Shown here: positions 52,370 through 62,806 of the stretch, piece by piece
Layout of the letters: each line of letters opens with the position of its first letter
Numbering within the stretch: the first letter of the stretch is position 1
Source of the DNA: an uncultured Muribaculaceae bacterium
Lineage (GTDB): Bacteria; Bacteroidota; Bacteroidia; Bacteroidales; Muribaculaceae
Assembly (NCBI GenBank): GCA_934661195.1
Contig: CAKUJD010000010.1
Coordinates: 31,093 to 95,092, forward strand
Direction: 5' to 3'
Length of the DNA: 64,000 nt
Position numbers and translations under genes: made by a program
The notes under the pieces: model-generated
Database searches by the model: none
What the model was told of the DNA's origin: nothing
The model's input: only the letters and a program-made list of their open reading frames with translations

Positions 52370-53139
52370 GAATTCTGATTTTAGGCGCAGGCAAGATGGG
52401 CTCGTTCTTCTGCGACGTGCTCAGTTTCGACCACCAGGTGGCCATCTACGACGTCGACCGGCAAAAACTGCGATTCACATTCAATGCCATGCGCTTCACC
52501 AGCATGGCCGAGATCGAAGAGTTTGCCCCCGAACTGGTAATTAACGCCGCCACAGTGAAATACACCCTCGACGCATTCAGCGCAGTGTTGCCCCACTTGC
52601 CGGCAGGCTGCATAGTGTCCGACATAGCGTCGGTGAAAACCGGCCTGCCCGAGTTCTATGCGCAATGCGGGCACCCGTTTGTCAGCACCCACCCCATGTT
52701 TGGCCCCACGTTTGCCTCGCTGAGCAATCTGAGCAACGAAAACGCCATAATCATCAGTGAGGGCGACCACCTGGGCAAGGTGTTTTTCAAAGACCTGTAT
52801 AGCAGCCTGCACCTCAACATCAAGGAGTACACCTTCAGCGAGCACGACGAGACCATAGCATTCTCGCTGTCGATTCCCTTCGCCAGCTCGCTTGCCTTTG
52901 CCAGCGTGATGAAGCACCAAGACGCTCCAGGCACCACATTTAAGCGGCACCTGGCCATAGCGCACGGACTGATGTCGGAAGACGACTACCTGCTGCAGGA
53001 AATCCTGTTCAACCCACACACCACGGGCCAGCTCGACCGCATAATGGGCCAATTGTCGCGCCTTAAGGACATCATAGCCCGCAAAGACAGCGAAGCCATG
53101 AAGGCCTACCTCGATGAGGTGAGGGGCAACCTGAAATAG
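52366..53139 (+). CDS. tyrA: Prephenate dehydrogenase
   Basis: The 257-residue enzyme oxidises prephenate toward tyrosine. It has an N-terminal dinucleotide fold (MRILILGAGKMGSFFCDVLS), the substrate-binding segment HPFVSTHPMFGPTFASLS and the conserved ENAIIISEGD region. It starts within the end of the DAHP synthase-mutase gene (ATGA overlap). It is the last gene of the operon, which thus covers both the Phe and Tyr branches. Confidence 0.93.
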   Translation: MRILILGAGKMGSFFCDVLSFDHQVAIYDVDRQKLRFTFNAMRFTSMAEIEEFAPELVINAATVKYTLDAFSAVLPHLPAGCIVSDIASVKTGLPEFYAQCGHPFVSTHPMFGPTFASLSNLSNENAIIISEGDHLGKVFFKDLYSSLHLNIKEYTFSEHDETIAFSLSIPFASSLAFASVMKHQDAPGTTFKRHLAIAHGLMSEDDYLLQEILFNPHTTGQLDRIMGQLSRLKDIIARKDSEAMKAYLDEVRGNLK

Positions 53140-53147
53140 CTGTACGC

Positions 53148-53411
53148 TCAGGCGTTAAGCGCCTTGCGCAGCAGCGCCTCAACCTCGGGTTTGAATATGC
53201 CCGCCTCATGCGCCTTTTCATCGCCAATGTAGAATGTAGGCACATAGTAATAGTCGTATTTGTCGGCCACTTCGGGCTGCTCCGACTCCTCAATGGCCGT
53301 GATGGACACCTGAGCAAGCTCGGGATGCTCGGCGGTGAGTTCGCTGATATATCGGAATGCCTTTTTGCAATAGGGACAGTCCTTAAGATAGAAAAGGGTA
53401 ATCGGTTTCAT
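53148..53411 (-). CDS. Glutaredoxin/thioredoxin-like protein
   Basis: The 87-residue protein has the redox motif CPYCKKAFRYI near residues 12-22 (LFYLKDCPYCKKAF), YVPTFYIGDEKAHE with the cis-Pro segment and a C-terminal helix. ATG 53411 begins the fold directly; longer upstream starts would add a Lys/Cys-rich extension that does not look coding. It should be a small dithiol redox protein. It converges on tyrA. Confidence 0.88.
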   Translation of the reverse strand: MKPITLFYLKDCPYCKKAFRYISELTAEHPELAQVSITAIEESEQPEVADKYDYYYVPTFYIGDEKAHEAGIFKPEVEALLRKALNA

Positions 53412-53567
53412 AATGCCTGTATTTTTAGCTTCGCCGCAATTTTTGCGGCAGGCAAATATACGGCAAAAATCGCTGTAATAGGCACCGCCAGCGGGCAAAT
53501 TGCATCAAAACGGCTTGAAAACTCACGGGTTGTGGGCCTGGCGTTTGGCCAAGTGGGGAAAAAAGCG

Positions 53568-53575
53568 TAACTTTG
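53568..53575 (+). promoter_or_regulatory. Promoter -7 box (TAACTTTG) for rplY-pth
   Basis: TAACTTTG with TTG at 53545-53547, 20 bp upstream, lies 82 bp before rplY. Confidence 0.75.
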
Positions 53576-53656
53576 CATGCTTTTATTAACTCCCGTGTGA
53601 TGGGAAATTAAGGCAAAACTAAACTTAATTTTGAGTAACACAATTAATTAAAAGAA

Positions 53657-54328
53657 ATGAAGACATTTAAACTGAACGCAACGCCGAGAACCGACCTTGG
53701 CAAGAAAGCATCTAAGGCCCTCCGCGCCGAGAACAAAATTCCGTGTGTAATCTATGGCGGCAAGCACGTAGAGCTCACCGACGGCAAGTATGAAGGCCCC
53801 CTCGCTCCCGGCGAGAAGGTGGTGCCCGTGGGCAGCAAAGGCAAAGCCCTGATCACTACCGACTTCACTGTGGGCTTCGACGACATCCGCAAGCTCATCT
53901 ACACTCCCGACGTGTACACTGTGGAGCTCACTCTCAACGACAAGGTTAAGCACGTGGTTCTGAAGGACATTCAGTGGCATCCCGTGAACGACAGCATTCT
54001 GCACCTCGACTTCCTCGAAGTACACGAGGACAAGCCCGTGGTGGTGGAAGTGCCTGTTAAGATCGAGGGTCACGCAGCAGGTGTGAAAGCCGGTGGTAAG
54101 CTCTACCTCAATATGAAGAAGGTGAAAGTGAAAGGCATCTACACCAACATTCCCGAGCGCGTGGTGGTTAACGTTGACGACGTTAAGATTGGCCACGTGA
54201 TCAAGGTTGGCGACCTCAAGTTTGACAACTACGAGCTGGCCAGCGCCAAAGACCTCGTGATTGCAGGCGTTCGCGCTACACGCGCTGCCGCTGCTGCTGC
54301 CGCCGCTACCGATGAGGCTGCAGAGTAA
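53657..54328 (+). CDS. rplY: 50S ribosomal protein L25/general stress protein Ctc
   Basis: The 223-residue protein has the L25 N-terminal domain (KTFKLNATPRTDLGKKASKA, IPCVIYGGKHVELTD) that binds 5S rRNA. A C-terminal beta domain of the long Ctc type follows (PVKIEGHAAGVKAGGKLYLN, VNVDDVKIGHVIKVGDLKF). It ends in an Ala/Glu-rich tail. It is placed directly before pth, as in many bacteria. Confidence 0.96.
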   Translation: MKTFKLNATPRTDLGKKASKALRAENKIPCVIYGGKHVELTDGKYEGPLAPGEKVVPVGSKGKALITTDFTVGFDDIRKLIYTPDVYTVELTLNDKVKHVVLKDIQWHPVNDSILHLDFLEVHEDKPVVVEVPVKIEGHAAGVKAGGKLYLNMKKVKVKGIYTNIPERVVVNVDDVKIGHVIKVGDLKFDNYELASAKDLVIAGVRATRAAAAAAAATDEAAE

Positions 54329-54345
54329 TCGCAGAAACTTAACGG

Positions 54346-54909
54346 ATGAAGTACTTAATTGTAGGCTTGGGCAACATTGGTGATGAATACCAGGGGACCC
54401 GCCACAACATAGGATTCAGCATATTGGATGCCTTTGCACAGGCGTCCAATATTGTTTTTAGCACCCAGCGATATGGCGATGTGGCCACCATGCGGCTCAA
54501 AAACAAGCAGCTGGTGCTGCTGAAGCCATCCACCTATATGAACCTGAGCGGTGAGGCCGTGCGCTACTGGAAGCAAAAGGAGAATATTGAACTCGAAAAC
54601 ATTCTGGTAGTGGTCGACGACCTGGCACTGCCTTTCGGTGCCATACGCCTGCGCGGTAAGGGCGCTGACGGCGGCCACAACGGACTGAAAAACATTGCCG
54701 CCTGCCTGCAGACGCCCAACTTTGCGCGCCTGCGGTTTGGCATAGGCAACGATTTTCCGCGCGGAGCACAGATCGATTACGTGCTTGGCCACCCGTCGGC
54801 CCAAGAGCAGGCCATGCTGCCCGAGCGCGCAGCGGTGGCTATCGACGCCATCAAGGCATTTTGTCTGTCGGGCTTGACTTTTGCAATGACCAACTACAAC
54901 AACAAGTGA
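54346..54909 (+). CDS. pth: Peptidyl-tRNA hydrolase
   Basis: The 187-residue enzyme releases peptides from tRNAs dropped by ribosomes. Landmarks are [20 protein letters not shown], with the catalytic His and nearby Asn ([11 protein letters not shown]), [38 protein letters not shown] then [13 protein letters not shown], and [15 protein letters not shown]. It is 17 nt downstream of rplY. Confidence 0.97.
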   Translation: MKYLIVGLGNIGDEYQGTRHNIGFSILDAFAQASNIVFSTQRYGDVATMRLKNKQLVLLKPSTYMNLSGEAVRYWKQKENIELENILVVVDDLALPFGAIRLRGKGADGGHNGLKNIAACLQTPNFARLRFGIGNDFPRGAQIDYVLGHPSAQEQAMLPERAAVAIDAIKAFCLSGLTFAMTNYNNK

Positions 54910-54939
54910 GCACTCACTGAAAGGAGAAAAATCATCATT

Positions 54940-55419
54940 ATGCCAAAGGAAGTGAGAATTGACAAGTGGCTATGGGCCACACGCGTGTTTAAGACTCGAT
55001 CGATTTCTACCGACGAGTGCAAAAAGGGACGCGTGACAATGGGCGGAGTGAATGTGAAGCCTTCGCACCTGATTAAGGTGGGCGACAAGGTGAGCGTGAA
55101 GAAACCGCCAGTGACCTACACATTTGAGGTGCTGGGACTGATAGAAAACAGGGTTGGCGCAAAACTTGTGCCCAACTACCTGAAGAATGTCACCCCACCC
55201 GACCAGTACAAGCTGCTGGAAATGGTGAAAATAGGTGGCTTCGTCGACCGTCAGAAAGGCCTTGGCCGCCCCACCAAAAAGGAGGGACGCGAACTCAGCG
55301 AGTTCACCTCCGAGGCATTCTTTGGCTTCGATGACGACGACATTGACAGCGACAACTCGCTATGGACCGAAGAAGACGAAAAACGCCTGTCGGACTCGAT
55401 GTCGAAAAAGGGCAAATAG
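54940..55419 (+). CDS. S4-domain RNA-binding protein (Hsp15-like)
   Basis: The 159-residue protein starts with an S4 domain (EVRIDKWLWATRVFKTRSIS, CKKGRVTMGGVNVKPSHLIK) of the Hsp15 type, which in E. coli binds stalled 50S subunits still carrying nascent chains. An acidic C-terminal tail (FDDDDIDSDNSLWTEEDEKR) is an extension typical of Bacteroidetes members. Co-location with pth fits a role in handling stalled ribosomes. Confidence 0.9.
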   Translation: MPKEVRIDKWLWATRVFKTRSISTDECKKGRVTMGGVNVKPSHLIKVGDKVSVKKPPVTYTFEVLGLIENRVGAKLVPNYLKNVTPPDQYKLLEMVKIGGFVDRQKGLGRPTKKEGRELSEFTSEAFFGFDDDDIDSDNSLWTEEDEKRLSDSMSKKGK

Positions 55420-55435
55420 GCATACTCTTATCATA

Positions 55436-55490
55436 CAAGCAGGACTCAAGCCGCCTGAAAGGCAACCGGAGCTCTGCTTGTTTTATTTTA
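55436..55490 (+). terminator. Intrinsic terminator after the S4-domain gene
   Basis: CAAGCAG (55436-55442) pairs with CTGCTTG (55474-55480), with an inner GCC/GGC hairpin, followed by TTTTATTTTATT. Confidence 0.7.
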
Positions 55491-55528
55491 TTAACGTGCA
55501 GTCGCCGTGAAATAAAGCATTTTTTCGC

Positions 55529-55536
55529 TATTTTTG
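55529..55536 (+). promoter_or_regulatory. Promoter -7 box (TATTTTTG) for the agmatine operon
   Basis: TATTTTTG fits TAnnTTTG and ends only 6 bp before ATG 55543, so transcription would start at or next to the start codon. Confidence 0.5.
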
Positions 55537-55542
55537 AATTTT

Positions 55543-56619
55543 ATGACTGACACATCAATGCATACAATGACAAGCAACAACTCAAGTTCCGCCATATGGC
55601 CGCCAGAATGGGCCTCGCAAGACGCCGTGCTGCTGTCGTGGCCGCACGAAGCCACCGACTGGGCCTATATGCTCGACGAGGTGAAACGATGCTTCATCGA
55701 GATAGCCAAGGCCATCACGGCCGACGAGCGACTGCTGGTGGCAGCGCCAACTCCTACAGAAGTTGAACAGGAGCTGGCCAATGCCGGCATCAACTTGGAT
55801 AAGGTGTCCATATATGGAATTCCAACCAACGACACTTGGGCGCGCGACTTTGGCCCCATTACCGTGATGCGCAATGGCAACCCGGTGCTTCTCGACTTCA
55901 AGTTCAACGCCTGGGGACTAAAGTTTGCAGCCGACAAGGACAACCTTATCAACAGCCGCCTTGAACTTAGCGAAGCCTTTGCCTGCACACTGGAGAACCA
56001 CAACGGATTTGTGCTCGAAGGGGGCTCGGTGGAGAGCGACGGCCAAGGTGTGGTGATGACCACGTCGAGCTGCCTGATGTCGAAAAACCGCAATGGCGAC
56101 CTCGACAAGCAAGGCATAGAGCAACGGCTGCGCACACTGCTTGGCGCAAAAAAAGTGCTGTGGCTCGACCACGGCAATCTGGTGGGCGATGACACCGACG
56201 GGCACATCGACACCATTGCGCGCTTCGCCCCCGATGACATAATTCTGTATGCCGGCTGCGACGACTCCACCGACGAGCAGCACGCCGACCTTGCGGCAAT
56301 GGAAGAGCAGCTGCGCACGTTCACCACAGTCCACGGCAAGCCGTATAACCTGATTAAGCTGCCCGCCCCACGCCCCATATATGACGAAGACGGACTTAGA
56401 CTGCCGGCCACTTATGCCAACTTCCTTATCACCAACAGTTCGGTGCTTGTACCCATATACGGACAAACTGCCACCGATGAATTGGCATTGAAAATAATAC
56501 GGGTGGCATTCCCACACAAGCGCATTGTGGGAATCGACTGTAATGCACTTATAAAACAACACGGCTCGCTGCACTGTGTCACCATGCAGCTGCCGCAAGG
56601 CACAGTTAAAACGCTATGA
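55543..56619 (+). CDS. aguA: Agmatine deiminase
   Basis: The 358-residue enzyme hydrolyses agmatine to N-carbamoylputrescine. It belongs to the porphyromonas-type peptidylarginine deiminase fold: WPPEWASQDAVLLSWPHEAT, PTNDTWARDFGPITVMRNG, FVLEGGSVESDGQG with the acid residues, HGNLVGDDTDGHIDTIARF with the His, and the catalytic Cys near the C terminus in SLHCVTMQLP. Length fits. It overlaps aguB by 4 bases, so they form an operon. Confidence 0.94.
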   Translation: MTDTSMHTMTSNNSSSAIWPPEWASQDAVLLSWPHEATDWAYMLDEVKRCFIEIAKAITADERLLVAAPTPTEVEQELANAGINLDKVSIYGIPTNDTWARDFGPITVMRNGNPVLLDFKFNAWGLKFAADKDNLINSRLELSEAFACTLENHNGFVLEGGSVESDGQGVVMTTSSCLMSKNRNGDLDKQGIEQRLRTLLGAKKVLWLDHGNLVGDDTDGHIDTIARFAPDDIILYAGCDDSTDEQHADLAAMEEQLRTFTTVHGKPYNLIKLPAPRPIYDEDGLRLPATYANFLITNSSVLVPIYGQTATDELALKIIRVAFPHKRIVGIDCNALIKQHGSLHCVTMQLPQGTVKTL

Positions 56620-57491
56620 AAATAGGACTTATACAACAACACAACACTGGCGATGTGGCTGACAACCGACGTCGCCTTATCGACAAAGTGAAATCGCTCG
56701 CCATCGAAGGCAGCAAACTGGTGGTACTTCAAGAGTTGCACGACTCACTATACTTCTGTCAAGAGGAGAATGTTGACAACTTCGACATTGCCGTCAGCAT
56801 TCCAGGCGAAGCCACCGACCTGTATGCGCAGGTGGCCAAAGAATGCAATGTGGTGCTCGTGACCTCACTGTTTGAACGCCGTGCCGCCGGGTTGTATCAC
56901 AACACGGCGGTGGTGTTTGAAAGCAACGGCAGCATCGCTGGAAAATACCGCAAAATGCACATTCCCGACGACCCCGCCTATTACGAAAAGTTCTACTTTG
57001 CTCCTGGCGATTTGGGGTTTGAGCCCATCAACACCTCGGTGGGCCGTCTTGGCGTGCTGGTGTGCTGGGACCAGTGGTATCCGGAGGCCGCACGACTAAT
57101 GGCTCTGCGCGGAGCCGAAATTCTCATCTACCCCACTGCAATAGGCTATGAGAGCAGCGACAGTGCCGATGAGCAGCAACGGCAGCGCGAAGCCTGGACC
57201 ACGGTGCAACGCGGCCATGCCGTGGCTAATGGCCTGCCAGTAGTTGCCGTCAACCGTGTGGGGGTTGAGTCCGACCCGTCGGGCCGCACAGGCGGCATAC
57301 AGTTCTGGGGAAGCAGCTTTGTGGCAGGGCCTCAGGGCGAATTGCTCTACCGCGCCTCGGCCGACCAAGAAGAGACAGCAGTAGTCGATGTGGACATGAA
57401 GCGCTGCGAGCAGGTGCGCCGCTGGTGGCCATTCTTGCGCGACCGCCGCATCGACATGTATGGCAGCATACTCAAGCGCTACGACCGCTAA
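56616..57491 (+). CDS. aguB: N-carbamoylputrescine amidase
   Basis: The 291-residue nitrilase-family enzyme turns N-carbamoylputrescine into putrescine, completing the agmatine route. The Glu-Lys-Cys triad is visible: E in LVVLQELHDSLYFC, K in AGKYRKMHIPDDP and C in LGVLVCWDQWYPEAARLMAL. Pairing with aguA confirms the function. It converges on groEL. Confidence 0.94.
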   Translation: MKIGLIQQHNTGDVADNRRRLIDKVKSLAIEGSKLVVLQELHDSLYFCQEENVDNFDIAVSIPGEATDLYAQVAKECNVVLVTSLFERRAAGLYHNTAVVFESNGSIAGKYRKMHIPDDPAYYEKFYFAPGDLGFEPINTSVGRLGVLVCWDQWYPEAARLMALRGAEILIYPTAIGYESSDSADEQQRQREAWTTVQRGHAVANGLPVVAVNRVGVESDPSGRTGGIQFWGSSFVAGPQGELLYRASADQEETAVVDVDMKRCEQVRRWWPFLRDRRIDMYGSILKRYDR

Positions 57492-57517
57492 ACCCACACA
57501 TTGTGCAAGTACACAAT

Positions 57518-57556
57518 AAAAAGCCCCGCTGGCCACAATGGCCAACGGGGCTTTTT
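57518..57556. terminator. Bidirectional terminator between aguB and groEL
   Basis: AAAAAGCCCCG and GGCCA pair with TGGCC and CGGGGCTTTTT. The A- and T-runs on both sides let it act on both strands. Confidence 0.88.
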
Positions 57557-57600
57557 ATTGTATTTTATTATAATCGGGTGATTATTGTTCTACACTGATT

Positions 57601-59247
<1,647 letters not shown>

Positions 59248-59271
59248 TTAAACTTTTCTTATAAACCAATA

Positions 59272-59547
59272 TTACTCCTCTACAATTGCCAAAATGTCAG
59301 ACTGACGCATCATAAGCAATTTCTTGCCGTCAACTTCAATCTCTGTGCCGGCATACTTGCCATAAAGGACTGTGTCGCCAGGTTTAACGACCATTTCCTC
59401 GTCTTTTGTGCCGTGGCCGGCTGCTCTCACTGTGCCCTTCAGCGGTTTCTCTTTTGCACTGTCAGGAATAATGATGCCACCTGCGGTGACCTCTTCGGCT
59501 TTTGCCGGTTCAATAAGAACTCTGTCAGATAATGGTTTGATAGTCAT
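59272..59547 (-). CDS. groES: Co-chaperonin GroES
   Basis: The 91-residue lid protein of GroEL has [20 protein letters not shown] with the mobile-loop region ([20 protein letters not shown]) and ends in [12 protein letters not shown]. It is the first gene of the groES-groEL operon. No TAnnTTTG box or CIRCE-like repeat was recognised upstream by eye. Confidence 0.98.
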   Translation of the reverse strand: MTIKPLSDRVLIEPAKAEEVTAGGIIIPDSAKEKPLKGTVRAAGHGTKDEEMVVKPGDTVLYGKYAGTEIEVDGKKLLMMRQSDILAIVEE

Positions 59548-59701
59548 AATAGTTTATATTTTTAAATTAAAATCAATAATTATCATGGCTCTTGTGAGAG
59601 CCTTTCACTTAATCATATCAGCACACTTCGTGCCAAAGCGCCCATGTCATGACACAATAGCCATTTTGTCATTTTCCAGTTGCCGCTGAAGTGACAAAAA
59701 C

Positions 59702-59745
59702 GCAATCCGCCGCCAAACGGTGTGTGGTTTGGCAGCGGATTGCAG
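59702..59745 (-). terminator. Intrinsic terminator of the secreted-protein gene
   Basis: GCAATCCGC plus CCAAAC pair with GTTTGG plus GCGGATTGC. On the minus strand the stem is followed by GTTTTTG. It lies past the stop of the gene at 59769-61193. Confidence 0.8.
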
Positions 59746-59768
59746 TTTTATCTTGGCAGTCTGGCCTA

Positions 59769-61193
59769 TCAGCGGCAATATTGCATTTTTGTCACTCGAG
59801 TGGTACCGTCGGCCATTTTGCGCGCCACCAGATTAATGCCGGGGTGCGGTGTGCTGCTGGCCACGCCTGTCACATTATAATATGTGGTGCTGACCACTGC
59901 ACAACTGCTCCTCACCGCCTCCACGCCTGTGGGAATGGTGTTGGAGTTAAGATTCAGGGGGCACACCACAAACTTATCCGATGTTCCGAGGCTTGTGTCG
60001 GTGTCAAAGAGGCGGCTTGCCGAAACAGCGGCATCAGCGGCTGCGGTCTTGCTCACAATTATGGCATCAAACTCATATGCTCCGCCCACGGTCAGGTTTG
60101 GCTCTGTGCTCTCTTCGTTAAATCGCCACGACACATCAAATCCACCGGCAAAGCCAAGACGGTTCACGCTGTCACCCACCTTCTTAGGCGCGTAAAACTT
60201 GCCGTTACCGGCATACACGGCATACACGATTTTGGCATATTCGCATGGCTTTGGGGGCATAAAGAAATATGTGGCATTGTCAGCACCTGTTTGCAGCGGC
60301 TCTCCCATGATGTTTGTAGGGCAATACACATTGGGGATGAAACTTTCTGTGCCATTTTCCAACTCTATACTTTCGGCGACGAACTCATGCGCAGCCGCTG
60401 CCTGCAGCTGGCCGGTGATCGACTTGATGCACTGGCCGTCGGCAATCGGCCTGTCAGTCTTCACCAGCAGCCAGTTGCTTTGGTCATACCCCGACTGCTG
60501 ACGCCCGTCGATGTCATATGACCGGCCCGAAGGGGTGACCGCATCAGTTGCACAACCGTTATCGTCCTTAACAAGCGCATATGTGGCTTGCGTCTCATTA
60601 TCTGTGAGCCACTTGACGCCCACCAGATTTTTGCCCGTGATTTTATACGAGCCAGTCACTCCGCCCTTGAGCATATCCTGCAAATACGCCTCCTTTACGT
60701 CAGACTTTTGCTCGTACTCAATGGTCAACTCTTTTATATAAATATCTTTAATGTCTTTGACAGAGTTGTCGGTGCTTTTACAGTTATAGGTAAATGTAAC
60801 CTCATTAAGCCCAATACCATTGGGTGCATTCCATTTATATTTATATGTTAGAACTTCTTCATAATCTGTGTTCGAATCATTTGCATATAATTTATTGATA
60901 TATCCGTTTTCAAATAGGATTGTAACGCTGCTTATAATCAGGCTATCACAGCTGATTTTAAGGTAGCTTCCTTTTGACAAAATCAGGTATTTCGCATATT
61001 TAGCACTTGGATTCGAAGCTCCTTTAATGTTCATCTTATCTATAGTGAACACAAAATCATTTGCTTTTTTAATAGTCGTGGGCTTACCTATTACCATATT
61101 TTGTAATAGTGACGAATTTACTACTATAGTTTTTGCCTTAGCAGGCCCTAGAGCCATTATCAGCAACAGCAATATAGTTTGAAGTCGTTTCAT
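59769..61193 (-). CDS. Secreted hypothetical protein with C-terminal sorting-like tail
   Basis: The 474-residue protein has a signal peptide (MKRLQTILLLLIMALGPAKA) and then a beta-rich region (KTIVVNSSLLQNMVIGKPTT, SDSLIISSVTILFENGYI). The last 40 residues (YYNVTGVASSTPHPGINLVA, then RKMADGTTRVTKMQY) have the layout of C-terminal tails common on secreted Bacteroidales proteins. ATG 61193 is chosen because the signal peptide starts there. Function is unknown; it may be exported to the surface. Confidence 0.75.
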   Translation of the reverse strand: MKRLQTILLLLIMALGPAKAKTIVVNSSLLQNMVIGKPTTIKKANDFVFTIDKMNIKGASNPSAKYAKYLILSKGSYLKISCDSLIISSVTILFENGYINKLYANDSNTDYEEVLTYKYKWNAPNGIGLNEVTFTYNCKSTDNSVKDIKDIYIKELTIEYEQKSDVKEAYLQDMLKGGVTGSYKITGKNLVGVKWLTDNETQATYALVKDDNGCATDAVTPSGRSYDIDGRQQSGYDQSNWLLVKTDRPIADGQCIKSITGQLQAAAAHEFVAESIELENGTESFIPNVYCPTNIMGEPLQTGADNATYFFMPPKPCEYAKIVYAVYAGNGKFYAPKKVGDSVNRLGFAGGFDVSWRFNEESTEPNLTVGGAYEFDAIIVSKTAAADAAVSASRLFDTDTSLGTSDKFVVCPLNLNSNTIPTGVEAVRSSCAVVSTTYYNVTGVASSTPHPGINLVARKMADGTTRVTKMQYCR

Positions 61194-61228
61194 ATCATTG
61201 TTTAGCTTATATTTGGTTATGTTGGTTT

Positions 61229-62062
61229 TTATTGTAGTTTTACAGTTGTTGGTGATAGCAGCACTTTGTGCTCGCGGTAGAGCTGGCCCAAGGCTTTCTT
61301 GTAGTCCTTCTTGCTGCACTGAAAGGCATTGCGAATTTCCTCGGGCGTTGACTTGTCGGTAATCGAAATTGAACCGCCGTGGGCCTTGATATAGTCAAGC
61401 ACCTCTGTTGAAAGGTCGTCAACACGCATTCGCTCAATCTTTTCAAGCGTCACGTCTATCTTGCCATCGGGACGCACCTGCTTAATGTAGCCCACACAGC
61501 GCTCACCCACGTTCACGTCTTTATAGGTTTCATTTTTATAGATCATTCCCCAATGCAAGTCGTTGACTATCACCTTATATCCAAGCTCAGTGCGCTGCAC
61601 CACCAGCAAGTCAACCTTTTGGCGGTGGTAGTAATGCGGCATGCGGTTGTCCAAAAACTTGTCAAGCTTTGCCGAGGCCACAATGCGGTTGGTGGCGTTG
61701 TCGAGGTAAACATACACAATGTAGCTGCGACCGGCCTTCATGTCAACGCGCTGCTCGCGAAATGGCACCAGCAGATCCTTGGCACTCAGCCCCCATTCAA
61801 GAAACGCTCCAACGCTGTTCACAGCCTTAACGCGCATCAAAGCAAAATCACCAACCACTGCCAGCGGCTTCTCGGTGGTGGCAACGGGGCGGTTTTCCGA
61901 ATCGTTATATACAAACACCTCAATCTCGTCGCCCTCCTGCTCCCGGCCGGTAAGGTAGCGCTTGGGCAGCAGCACCTCACGGCCATCGCCATCACCCAAG
62001 TAGCAGCCAAAATCCACAAACCGGTTAACCCGCAATGTATTATATTTGCCAATCTCAATCAT
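61229..62062 (-). CDS. CvfB-like S1 RNA-binding protein
   Basis: The 277-residue protein resembles CvfB/YitL: three S1-like domains in tandem (RVNRFVDFGCYLGDGDGREV with LLPKRY; ALMRVKAVNSVGAFLEWGLS with DLLVPFREQR; GMIYKNETYKDVNVGERCVG) followed by a winged-helix-like end (DYIKAHGGSISITDKSTPEE, IRNAFQCSKKDYKKALGQLY). CvfB proteins bind RNA and affect virulence gene expression in Gram-positives; the role here is unknown. ATG 62062 begins the first domain. Confidence 0.88.
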   Translation of the reverse strand: MIEIGKYNTLRVNRFVDFGCYLGDGDGREVLLPKRYLTGREQEGDEIEVFVYNDSENRPVATTEKPLAVVGDFALMRVKAVNSVGAFLEWGLSAKDLLVPFREQRVDMKAGRSYIVYVYLDNATNRIVASAKLDKFLDNRMPHYYHRQKVDLLVVQRTELGYKVIVNDLHWGMIYKNETYKDVNVGERCVGYIKQVRPDGKIDVTLEKIERMRVDDLSTEVLDYIKAHGGSISITDKSTPEEIRNAFQCSKKDYKKALGQLYREHKVLLSPTTVKLQ

Positions 62063-62155
62063 CTGTTTAATAGTTTTTTTGCACATTAATCGTTTATTAC
62101 AGCGGCTCTCCACACCCCAGCACAAGCACTATGCCGATGCGCAGTTTCGCTTATT

Positions 62156-62163
62156 CAAAGGTA
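62156..62163 (-). promoter_or_regulatory. Promoter -7 box (TACCTTTG) for the CvfB-like gene
   Basis: The minus strand reads TACCTTTG, a TAnnTTTG match, 94 bp upstream of ATG 62062. Confidence 0.5.
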
Positions 62164-62301
62164 AACATTATAGCAATCGCAGCCAAACTAATCATGGCAT
62201 AATTACCTATAGCACCGAAAAATAATCGTCATAGTGCCAATTCGCAGCTCTTTTTTGCTGCTATATTTCGGCATTATGCCGATTGCTGGTGCAAAAAGTA
62301 T

Positions 62302-62309
62302 TATATTTG
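62302..62309 (+). promoter_or_regulatory. Promoter -7 box (TATATTTG) for the kinase-Thg1 operon
   Basis: TATATTTG lies 18 bp before ATG 62327. It supports that start, since the open frame from 62234 begins upstream of the promoter. Confidence 0.55.
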
Positions 62310-62326
62310 CCATTAGAAGAAAAACA

Positions 62327-62803
62327 ATGCGGCCTATGCAATTGCCATTTAAAATAACTGATGCAAAGCAGATGATTATCTTCATCGGCATTCAAGCCAG
62401 CGGCAAGACAACATTCTACAACAGTGCGTTGGCTTGCCACGGACTGGCACATGTCAATCTAGACACGCTACATAGACGCCATAAAGAGGCAATTACCATA
62501 AGAACGTGCTTTGACAATATGAAGTCGTTTGTGGTTGACAACACCAACCCGCAAATTCTTGACCGGCAAAGATATATACCGATGGCCAAGTCACACGGAT
62601 ATGAAATTATTGGAATCTTCTTTCAAAGCCGAGTGAAGGATTGCGTTGATAGGAACGAACAGCGTGGCCGTCGCGTGCCACTGCGTGCCATACTCAGCAC
62701 GTCAAACAAACTGCAAATGCCTTCCTACAACGAGGGCTTTGACCTGCTGTTTTTTGCAAGAATCACCGATAATGGTTTTAAAATCACTGAATGGAAGGAA
62801 TAA
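62327..62803 (+). CDS. P-loop polynucleotide-kinase-like protein
   Basis: The 158-residue protein has Walker A GIQASGKTT at residues 21-29, then DTLHRRHKE, and VVDNTNPQ, a motif typical of 5'-polynucleotide kinases of the Pnk/PNKP type. GIFFQSRVKDCVDRNEQRG forms the lid region. It lacks a phosphatase domain. It lies 3 nt upstream of a Thg1-like gene. The pair suggests phosphorylation of RNA 5' ends before 3'-to-5' nucleotide addition (inference). ATG 62335 is an alternative start. Confidence 0.85.
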   Translation: MRPMQLPFKITDAKQMIIFIGIQASGKTTFYNSALACHGLAHVNLDTLHRRHKEAITIRTCFDNMKSFVVDNTNPQILDRQRYIPMAKSHGYEIIGIFFQSRVKDCVDRNEQRGRRVPLRAILSTSNKLQMPSYNEGFDLLFFARITDNGFKITEWKE

Positions 62804-62806
62804 GCT

